DNA of 33,156 nt, taken from Actinomycetota bacterium. GTDB lineage: Bacteria > Actinomycetota > Acidimicrobiia > Acidimicrobiales > WLNW01. Shown here piece after piece: positions 1-6,073 of this stretch (the first letter of the stretch is position 1; each line of letters begins with the position of its first letter). The stretch spans positions 1 through 33,156 of the forward strand of contig WLNW01000018.1 in the NCBI GenBank assembly GCA_009699605.1. Reading direction: 5' to 3'. The notes below the pieces were generated by a model. It was not told the DNA's origin. It made no database searches and was given only the letters and a program-made list of their open reading frames with translations. A program made the position numbers and the translations under genes.

Positions 1-51
1 CACTTCGAGGCGAGCCCCGCGGTACAGATCGAGACCGAGACCGAGCTTCAT
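1..51 (-). CDS. N-terminal fragment, possibly luciferase-like (LLM) oxidoreductase
   Basis: Only the first 17 codons lie in the window, reading MKLGLGLDLYRGARLEV from an ATG at 51. A strong ribosome binding site (GGAGGCG on the minus strand, bases 54-60) sits just upstream, so the start is convincing. The MKLGLGL opening is typical of the first beta strand of luciferase-like F420- or FMN-dependent monooxygenases, but seventeen residues cannot prove the family. The gene runs leftward out of the window and is divergent from coaE. Confidence 0.45.
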   Translation of the reverse strand, partial: MKLGLGLDLYRGARLEV

Positions 52-53
52 CG

Positions 54-60
54 CGCCTCC
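54..60 (-). promoter_or_regulatory. Shine-Dalgarno site of the left-edge gene
   Basis: GGAGGCG read on the minus strand, 2 nt before the ATG at 51 (core GGAGG about 4 nt away). It stands out because most monocistronic genes in this window have no such site. Confidence 0.55.
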
Positions 61-132
61 TTCCGACGCCGCGATCCGCGACGACATCCGATCATCGCCC
101 GTCCGGCCACGTCGCGCCATCCCACCCGCTAC

Positions 133-138
133 TAGCCT
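133..138 (+). promoter_or_regulatory. Candidate leaderless -10 hexamer for coaE
   Basis: TAGCCT, 7 nt before the GTG at 146 and 1 nt before the GTG at 140. The spacing favours 146 as the translated start if the transcript is leaderless. Confidence 0.35.
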
Positions 139-139
139 G

Positions 140-763
140 GTGGCCGTGTTCGTTGTTGGGCTCACCGGTGGGATCGGATCCGGCAAGACCACGGTTGCGT
201 CGATGCTCGCAACGCGTGGCGCACACATCATCGACTGCGACGGGCTGGGCCGCCTGGTCGCCGAGCCCCACGGGCGGGCCTACGGCGCAATCGTGGCTCA
301 CTTCGGTCACGGAATCGTCGGCGCCGACGGCCGCCTCGACCGGCCGGCATTGGCGGGAATCGTGTTCTCCGACCCCGATGCACTCGGCGCGCTCAACGCG
401 ATGACGCATCCGGCGATCGACGCCGAGATCCTCGAACGACTCCGCACGCTGCCCGACGACTCGATCGTCGTGCTCGACATGGCGGTGCTCACCGAATCGC
501 AACTCGGCGCGGGCATCTACCAATACGTCGTCGTGGTCGAGGCCGATCCGGTCGGTCGCATCGACCGGATCATCCGCCGCGGCCTCACCGAGGCCGATGC
601 CCGTGCCCGCATGGCGTCACAGGCCACCGACGACCAACGTCGCACCATCGCCGACCTGATCGTGCCCAACACCGGTGCGCTCGATGAGCTCGAACGGGCC
701 GTCGATATCGCGTGGATCGCCATCCGGCGCGCCGCTACCCCCGCTGCCCCCGCGCCCGATTGA
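140..763 (+). CDS. coaE: Dephospho-CoA kinase CoaE
   Basis: Cytosolic enzyme of the last step of coenzyme A synthesis: it phosphorylates the 3'-hydroxyl of dephospho-CoA with ATP. The N-terminus carries the CoaE P-loop GLTGGIGSGKTT at residues 8-19, followed by the DCDGLGR region near residue 32 (substrate binding), and later TDDQRR and a typical IxNxG segment (LIVPNTGALDEL). About 207 residues is the normal single-domain length. The start is a GTG at 140; a second GTG at 146 is equally possible, because a TAGCCT hexamer at 133-138 would place the transcript start at about 145. No Shine-Dalgarno site is seen. The gene is followed closely by a glycosyltransferase-like gene with its own promoter inside the 3' flank. 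Confidence 0.95.
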   Translation: MAVFVVGLTGGIGSGKTTVASMLATRGAHIIDCDGLGRLVAEPHGRAYGAIVAHFGHGIVGADGRLDRPALAGIVFSDPDALGALNAMTHPAIDAEILERLRTLPDDSIVVLDMAVLTESQLGAGIYQYVVVVEADPVGRIDRIIRRGLTEADARARMASQATDDQRRTIADLIVPNTGALDELERAVDIAWIAIRRAATPAAPAPD

Positions 764-770
764 TCGTTCG

Positions 771-776
771 TACACT
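771..776 (+). promoter_or_regulatory. Leaderless -10 hexamer (TACACT)
   Basis: TACACT ends 6 nt before the GTG at 783, so transcription would start exactly on the start codon. This decides the start of the downstream membrane protein. Confidence 0.6.
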
Positions 777-782
777 CGCGCC

Positions 783-2720
783 GTGAAATCGACCGAGGCA
801 CCCAGTCGCCGCGCCTGTTCCATCGTCAGCGTGTTCGCGGCGTGCAGCTTCGCCGCGAGCATGGTGATCGGCGGCTGGCTCTTTCCGCACCTGTCGGACA
901 ACAACGACGATGCGGTCTACGTCTTCCAGGGGAAGACCATCGCCCAGGGTTCACTCACGCTGCCGGCCGACCCGCATGCCGACTTCTTCCGACCTTGGAT
1001 GTCGGGCCCGCATGACGGCCGGCAGGTGCTGGTCTTCCAGCCCGTCTTCCCGGCCACGCTCGCGCTCAGCGAGGTGCTGTTCGGGACGATGCGCGTGGTT
1101 CCCGCAGCCATCACCGCCGGGTGCGTAATGCTGATCTTCGCGTTCGCGCACGCCGCGTTGCGCGACGAGCGAAAGGCACTGTTCGCCGCAGCGCTGTTCG
1201 CCCTCTCGCCGCTGGTGCTCGTGCACAGCGGCATGTACCTCGAATACCTGTACGCGGTGCTGCTCGAGTTGGCCGTGCTGGTGCTCGTTCTACGCGCGTC
1301 GTGGGGGCACGCCACACGACGCCTCGTCACCGCCGGGCTGCTCCACGGCCTCCTGTTCTTCATGCGACCGTTGGACGCGATCCTCCTCGGTCTCGTCATC
1401 GTCGCGATGCACGTCCTCCCCCGTCCGGCGGTGGTTCGCGCGGCCATCCGTCCGGTCGCGACCGTGGCTGCGGCCGCGGTCCCCGGCGTGCTGTTGTGCT
1501 TCGCGTACAACCATCTGGTGACCGGAAGCGCGCTGCGTTTTCCTCTCTGGGCCATCGGGGGCGACAACAGCCTCGGCTTCGGGAAGCGCTCCATCGCCGC
1601 GGGTGCGCCGGTGATCGACTTCCAGTTCCACGATGCGTGGATCGCGATCCGTCAGAACGTGCGGTCACTGCCCCACTGGCTCGCCGGTGGTGTCGTGGCC
1701 GTGCCGCTCGGCCTGTACGGGTTGTGGCGTATGCCGCGCGATCGCGTGGTCGCGGCGCTCGTCGCGATTGCCGTGCTGTTCCCGCTCGGGTATCTGGCCT
1801 ACTGGGGCAACGTGCTGATCTTCTTCGGTCGGCGCACCATCGGGCCGCACTACTACCTCGCGTTGTTGATCCCCGCGTGCGTGGTCACCGCCGCCGGGCT
1901 CGATGCCTGCGCAAGGCTCGGTCGCGTGGCGTTCGGCGTCGCCACGCTCGCGCTCGTGATCGGCACCGGCGTCGAGCTCCCCGACAAGCTCGATCGCAAC
2001 CGAACGGTCGCCGATCGCATCGACGCCGAGAACACGACCATCGAGACTGCGGTGGGGGCCGGCGCCGCGGTGGTCGTGTTGCCGACCACGCGTGACGGTC
2101 CGTACCTCCTTCATCCGCGTGGGTGGTTGATGAACGAGCCCGACCTGTCGAATCGCGTGCTCTATGCCGCGGACCGCGGCGGCGACAACGTCACGCTCTT
2201 CGACCGGTTTCCCGATCGGCCGATCTGGCGTTTCCAGTCGGTCGAGGCCACCGGGCCACGCCCCCGCCCCGACATGCAGCGGCTCCGTCAGGTCGAGATG
2301 CGCGCCTCGACCCCGATCGTGGTGAACATCCGCAACACCGCGGCCCAACCGGTGGTCGTGCTCCAGCTGTCGACCGGGGCGGCCACCTCGTCGTGCGTCA
2401 TCGACGGCGCGGCACGAGCCGGTGCGAACTACCAGGTCGAGCTCACCATCGACGAGCGGGGTGCCAGGGTGAGCTGTCCGAGCGGCGCGATCACCGCCGC
2501 GCTGCCCGACGGTCACGGCACGCTCTCGCTCGGCGCGGCGTTCGGCCCAAACGAGGACACCGGCATCGCGTCGATCAACGAGTACCGCATCTGGTACTCC
2601 CGCCAGGGCGCGACGATCTCGGTGATAGCGCCGGCCGAGCAGTGGCGTCGCGACCCGGCACCGCTGCAGCGCTGGCGGGTCACGATCGACAACCCCGCGA
2701 TCGCCCTGTCGGTCGGCTGA
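783..2720 (+). CDS. GT-C type membrane glycosyltransferase-like protein
   Basis: A 645-residue integral membrane protein resembling the ArnT/PMT-type GT-C superfamily, which transfers sugars from polyprenyl-phosphate donors on the outer face of the membrane. One N-terminal helix (about residues 12-34) is followed by an extracytoplasmic loop with an acidic pair, Asp42-Asp43, in NNDDAVYVFQG; this is where GT-C enzymes keep catalytic acids. Many hydrophobic helices follow to about residue 410. The last 200 residues are soluble, beta-rich and probably extracytoplasmic. An upstream in-frame ATG at 675 lies inside coaE; the GTG at 783 is preferred because TACACT ends 6 nt before it. Donor and acceptor are unknown. 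Cell-wall or lipid glycosylation is inference. Confidence 0.7.
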   Translation: MKSTEAPSRRACSIVSVFAACSFAASMVIGGWLFPHLSDNNDDAVYVFQGKTIAQGSLTLPADPHADFFRPWMSGPHDGRQVLVFQPVFPATLALSEVLFGTMRVVPAAITAGCVMLIFAFAHAALRDERKALFAAALFALSPLVLVHSGMYLEYLYAVLLELAVLVLVLRASWGHATRRLVTAGLLHGLLFFMRPLDAILLGLVIVAMHVLPRPAVVRAAIRPVATVAAAAVPGVLLCFAYNHLVTGSALRFPLWAIGGDNSLGFGKRSIAAGAPVIDFQFHDAWIAIRQNVRSLPHWLAGGVVAVPLGLYGLWRMPRDRVVAALVAIAVLFPLGYLAYWGNVLIFFGRRTIGPHYYLALLIPACVVTAAGLDACARLGRVAFGVATLALVIGTGVELPDKLDRNRTVADRIDAENTTIETAVGAGAAVVVLPTTRDGPYLLHPRGWLMNEPDLSNRVLYAADRGGDNVTLFDRFPDRPIWRFQSVEATGPRPRPDMQRLRQVEMRASTPIVVNIRNTAAQPVVVLQLSTGAATSSCVIDGAARAGANYQVELTIDERGARVSCPSGAITAALPDGHGTLSLGAAFGPNEDTGIASINEYRIWYSRQGATISVIAPAEQWRRDPAPLQRWRVTIDNPAIALSVG

Positions 2721-2724
2721 CGGC

Positions 2725-2730
2725 TACGTT
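2725..2730 (+). promoter_or_regulatory. Leaderless-type -10 hexamer (TACGTT)
   Basis: TACGTT ends 8 nt before the ATG at 2739, predicting a transcript with about a 2-nt leader for the DUF3097 gene. Confidence 0.5.
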
Positions 2731-2738
2731 CGCCGCCC

Positions 2739-3551
2739 ATGGGCATCTTGAGCGGTCCGATCGACATGGACCCGCAGAAGCGAAAGGCCGCCGAATACCC
2801 GCGGGTCCACGCACGGCCCGGGCTCGAGCTCGTGCACCGCGGCACGGGGGTGCGGGGCAAGCTGGTGTCGTTCGCGTCGGCGAAGATCGTGCTGCGCGAC
2901 GCGCAGGGTCGTGACCACGCATACCGGCCCGCCGACGGCGACTTCCTGTTCGACGGCAAGGCGGTGGCCATCCGGCCGCCGAAGCCCGCCGACGGCACCG
3001 GCGCCAAGCGAACCGCGTCTGGCTCGATCGATCTCGGCGCCGTGCCAGCGCGACTCGCGCGGGCCAGTCGGATCTATGTCGAGGGGCTCCATGACGCCGA
3101 GCTCGTCGAGAAGGTCTGGGGTGACGACCTTCGAGTCGAGGGCGTGGTCGTCGAGCATCTCGGAGGAATGGACGACCTCGAGGCGGTGGTGCGCCAGTTC
3201 GGGCCCGGACCGCGCCGCCGGCTCGGCGTCCTGCTCGACCATCTCGTGGACGGCACCAAGGAGCGGCGCGTCGCGTCGCGCATCGATCATCCCGACGTGC
3301 TCATCACCGGCCACCCCTACATCGACATCTGGCAGGCGGTGAAGCCGTCAGTGGTCGGGATCACGATGTGGCCGGCTGTCCCGAAGGGCCAACCGTGGAA
3401 GGAAGGCGTGTGCGAGGCCATCGGTTGGCGCGACTCCACCGCGGCCTTCTGGAAGCACCTGTTGGGCAAGGTCCAGTCCTACGCGGACCTCGAGCCCGAA
3501 CTCATCGGCGCGGTCGAGCAACTCATCGATTTCGTCGCTCCGCCTGAGTAG
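2739..3551 (+). CDS. DUF3097 family protein, Toprim-like
   Basis: A 270-residue protein that matches my recollection of DUF3097, a family conserved in Actinobacteria. The N-terminal third looks like a small beta-barrel (GVRGKLVSFASAKIVLRD, then a charged linker). The C-terminal part begins RIYVEGLHDAELVEKVWGDD and continues with GVLLDHLVDGTKE. Glu115 in VEG and the later acidic residues resemble the Glu and DxD positions of Toprim folds (primases, OLD nucleases, RNase M5), which suggests a metal-dependent nucleic-acid enzyme, although no function has been established that I know of. The ATG at 2739 is supported by an upstream TACGTT. The gene stands alone between a membrane protein and a lipoprotein. 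Confidence 0.8.
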   Translation: MGILSGPIDMDPQKRKAAEYPRVHARPGLELVHRGTGVRGKLVSFASAKIVLRDAQGRDHAYRPADGDFLFDGKAVAIRPPKPADGTGAKRTASGSIDLGAVPARLARASRIYVEGLHDAELVEKVWGDDLRVEGVVVEHLGGMDDLEAVVRQFGPGPRRRLGVLLDHLVDGTKERRVASRIDHPDVLITGHPYIDIWQAVKPSVVGITMWPAVPKGQPWKEGVCEAIGWRDSTAAFWKHLLGKVQSYADLEPELIGAVEQLIDFVAPPE

Positions 3552-3570
3552 CCGGAGCATTCGACGCGAG

Positions 3571-3576
3571 TACGGT
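3571..3576 (+). promoter_or_regulatory. Leaderless-type -10 hexamer (TACGGT)
   Basis: TACGGT ends 8 nt before the ATG at 3585. It supports that ATG over an in-frame TTG at 3576, which overlaps the hexamer. Confidence 0.5.
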
Positions 3577-3584
3577 TGCCCGCC

Positions 3585-4850
3585 ATGCACGCTCGCAGAT
3601 CGACTTCCCCTTCCCGCGCGGCTGCGGCTCTGGCAGTGGTGTTCCTCCTTCTGCTCGCCAGCTGCAGCGACGACAGTGGCGGCACCAACCAGACCGCCTC
3701 CAGCCCCACCCCGTCCACGACCACGCCGTCGGTCGCCACCACGGCGAAGGCATCCCAGACCACCGTCTCCGGGCCGGCCACTAGTACCACGATGCCGTTC
3801 ACGTTTCCGGGCCGTCAGCCACTCGCCGGGATGCCCGTGAACACCGACCCCAAGAACATCTACGCGAACGCGCTGTCGGGCCTCTCCGATGCGGTGAAGA
3901 ACGCCAAGAACCTCGTGTACGTCCCGCACAACGACTCGGCCGACGTGTGGGTGATCGATCCCACGACCTACAAGGTGATCGACAAGTTCCCCACCGGTGC
4001 CATCGCCCAGCACGTCGTGCCGTCCTATGACCTCAAAACGCTGTGGGTGAACAACAACGCAGGCAACACGCTGACCCCGATCGACCCCACCACGGGCAAG
4101 CCGGGCAAGAACATCCCGGTCGAGGCGCCTTACAACCTCTATTACACGCCCGACGGCAAGTACATGATGATCATGGAAGAGCGCAACAACACGATCACGT
4201 TCCGCGATCCGAAAACGCCTTTGCTCGACATCGTGCAGAAGGTCAAGGTTCCGTGTCGCGGCGTCAACCACGTCGACTTCTCCCCCGACGGCACCTACTT
4301 CATCGCGAGCTGCGAGTTCTCCGGTCAGCTCATCAAGTTCGATCTGATCACGATGCAGGTCGTCGCCACGCTGAACCTCGAGGCCAACTCGTCCCAACCC
4401 CAGGATGTCCGGCTCGCGCCCGACGGTTCCCGGTTCCTCGTGGCCGACATGGCGGCCAACGGCATCTGGGAGATCGACGGGGAGAAGTTCACGGTGATGA
4501 ACTTCCTCGAGAGCGACGCCGGACCGCACGGCATCTACCCCAGTCGTGACGCGAGCCAGATGTACATCTCGAACCGCAACGCCGGCTCGATCAGCGTCTA
4601 CGACGTCGCAACGCACACCATCGTGAAGCGCTGGAAGATCCCCGGGGGCGGCTCACCCGACATGGGTGGCGTCTCCGCTGACGGCAAGGTGCTCTGGTTG
4701 TCGGGCCGCACCAACAACGTCGTCTATGCGATCGACGTGGTGAACTGGACGCTGCTGGCAAAGATCCCCGTAGGCCAAGGCCCGCACGGTTTGGCCGTGT
4801 ACCCGCAACCGGGGCGCTACTCGCTCGGCCACACCGGCAACTACCGCTGA
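3585..4850 (+). CDS. Secreted beta-propeller lipoprotein (YVTN/YncE-like)
   Basis: A 421-residue predicted lipoprotein. The signal peptide has basic residues, a hydrophobic core (AVVFLLLLAS) and a lipobox ending at Cys27. A Ser/Thr/Pro-rich tether of about 45 residues follows, then a series of about 45-residue blades with the pattern VWVIDPTTYKVIDKFPTG, LTPIDPTTGKPGKNIPV, IKFDLITMQVVATLNL and ISVYDVATHTIVKRWKIP. This is the YVTN-type propeller repeat, which typically forms a seven-bladed extracellular disc used for binding. No catalytic motif or heme motif is visible, so a ligand-binding or scaffold role is inferred. The ATG at 3585 is chosen because it gives a compact signal peptide and fits the upstream TACGGT. 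Confidence 0.8.
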   Translation: MHARRSTSPSRAAAALAVVFLLLLASCSDDSGGTNQTASSPTPSTTTPSVATTAKASQTTVSGPATSTTMPFTFPGRQPLAGMPVNTDPKNIYANALSGLSDAVKNAKNLVYVPHNDSADVWVIDPTTYKVIDKFPTGAIAQHVVPSYDLKTLWVNNNAGNTLTPIDPTTGKPGKNIPVEAPYNLYYTPDGKYMMIMEERNNTITFRDPKTPLLDIVQKVKVPCRGVNHVDFSPDGTYFIASCEFSGQLIKFDLITMQVVATLNLEANSSQPQDVRLAPDGSRFLVADMAANGIWEIDGEKFTVMNFLESDAGPHGIYPSRDASQMYISNRNAGSISVYDVATHTIVKRWKIPGGGSPDMGGVSADGKVLWLSGRTNNVVYAIDVVNWTLLAKIPVGQGPHGLAVYPQPGRYSLGHTGNYR

Positions 4851-4862
4851 CCTCGGGTCGGG

Positions 4863-4889
4863 CCCCTCGAGTGACCGTGGTGCTCGGGG
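4863..4889. terminator. Weak bidirectional hairpin between convergent genes
   Basis: CCCCTCGAG at 4863-4871 can pair with CTCGGGG at 4883-4889, with one bulged T and an 11-nt loop. It lies in the 40-bp gap between the convergent lipoprotein and esterase genes. There is no U-tract, so this is only a candidate terminator. Confidence 0.3.
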
Positions 4890-4890
4890 A

Positions 4891-5958
4891 TCAAAGGTGC
4901 GTCGACACGAACCGCCAGGCCTCGGTGGTGGTGTCGAACCAGGTGTTGCTCACCCAGTCGTGGCCACCGCCGGTGACCTTGAAGTGCACGACATCGGCTC
5001 GACAACCGGTGCCGCGCACCGCGGTGACGGCGGGTGACGAAGCGGCGATGGGCACCGACTCGCTGTTGGTGCAGCCGTTGACCCCCCGCCATATGTCGAG
5101 CATTTCACGTACCGGCGCGACCTGGCCGCGCGACTTGCCGCCGCTGTTCGCGACCTGTCCGCCCTCGTAGGGGACGACGGTGTCGGCGGTGCCGAACACC
5201 ACCATTATCGGCAGCGGCCGGCTGGGCTTGCACCGCTGGGTCATGTCACGCGGGCCCGCGCCCGAGACGAGAACCACCGAGGCGAGCTGGTCGGTCATGT
5301 CGCATGCAGCCCGCGAGGCCATGAGCGCACCGTTCGAGAACCCGGCGATCGCGATGCGGGTCGGGTCGGCGCCCGCCTCGGCGACCGAGCGCGAGATCAG
5401 CTCGCGAAGAAACGCAACGTCGTCGACGGGGCTGCCGACCAGCGGCTCCATGCCCGGACGGCCGTCGTTCCAACTACCACCGAATGCATCGGGGTACGCC
5501 ACGATGTAGCCGGCCGGTGCGGCGAGCTTGTCGAAACCGAGCCGCTGCATCGCGGGGCCTTTGCCTCCCACGCCGTGGAGCACGATGAGCAGCGGCAATC
5601 GCTGCTGCTCCGTCGTGTTGGGCGGGACCACCAGCATCCACCGACGATCGACGCCGCCGACCAGCGTGGTCACGGTCCGCTCCCCGGCCGGCCGCATGGT
5701 CGGCGCCGCCACGGCGGTCGTGGGGACCGGGGCGTTCGCGGCCACGACGAGCGTGACCGCCCCGGCGCCCGGAACGCCGGACATCTCGGGCGCAAGCCAC
5801 GAAGCCGTGGGGTCGACGTCGGAAAGTACCTGATCGGAGCGCTCGAGGTGCCCTCCCGCTACATCGGTGGGCGGTGTCGCGGCCGACGCCTGGGCGCAGG
5901 CCGCGAGCAGCAGGGCGGCGGCGGCTCCTGCCCACCAGTGATGTGTCGGATGTCGCAC
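4891..5958 (-). CDS. LpqC/PHB-depolymerase-like secreted esterase lipoprotein
   Basis: A 355-residue predicted lipoprotein with an alpha/beta-hydrolase domain of the polyhydroxybutyrate depolymerase/LpqC/feruloyl esterase group. From the GTG at 5958 the protein starts MRHPTHHWWAGAAAALLLAAC, with the lipobox Cys at 21. About 90 low-complexity Ala/Pro/Thr residues follow, then the hydrolase: LPLLIVLHGVGG (oxyanion region), GFSNGALMA (nucleophile Ser), GTADTVVPYEGG (catalytic Asp) and GGGHDW (catalytic His), a complete triad. Substrates in this family are polyesters or esters of aromatic acids; which one applies here is unknown. A longer in-frame start at 5997 is rejected because it would disrupt the signal peptide and because TACGGT lies at 5972-5967. 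Confidence 0.82.
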   Translation of the reverse strand: MRHPTHHWWAGAAAALLLAACAQASAATPPTDVAGGHLERSDQVLSDVDPTASWLAPEMSGVPGAGAVTLVVAANAPVPTTAVAAPTMRPAGERTVTTLVGGVDRRWMLVVPPNTTEQQRLPLLIVLHGVGGKGPAMQRLGFDKLAAPAGYIVAYPDAFGGSWNDGRPGMEPLVGSPVDDVAFLRELISRSVAEAGADPTRIAIAGFSNGALMASRAACDMTDQLASVVLVSGAGPRDMTQRCKPSRPLPIMVVFGTADTVVPYEGGQVANSGGKSRGQVAPVREMLDIWRGVNGCTNSESVPIAASSPAVTAVRGTGCRADVVHFKVTGGGHDWVSNTWFDTTTEAWRFVSTHL

Positions 5959-5966
5959 GGGCACGA

Positions 5967-5972
5967 ACCGTA
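5967..5972 (-). promoter_or_regulatory. Leaderless-type -10 hexamer (TACGGT)
   Basis: TACGGT on the minus strand ends 8 nt before the GTG at 5958. It fixes the short start that exposes the lipoprotein signal of the esterase. Confidence 0.5.
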
Positions 5973-6073
5973 GATGACCACGAACTGACACGCACATACA
6001 TGAGGCAAAAGGCCCTCAGATTCTGCGACATCGATCACTTGGTTTTCGACCTCTTCGTGCCGATCACTAGGCC

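Noticed and set aside
675-782. Upstream ATG extension of the glycosyltransferase-like protein
   Set aside because: It would overlap coaE by 89 bp and add a Pro/Ser/Arg-rich segment; the GTG at 783 has a precisely placed hexamer.
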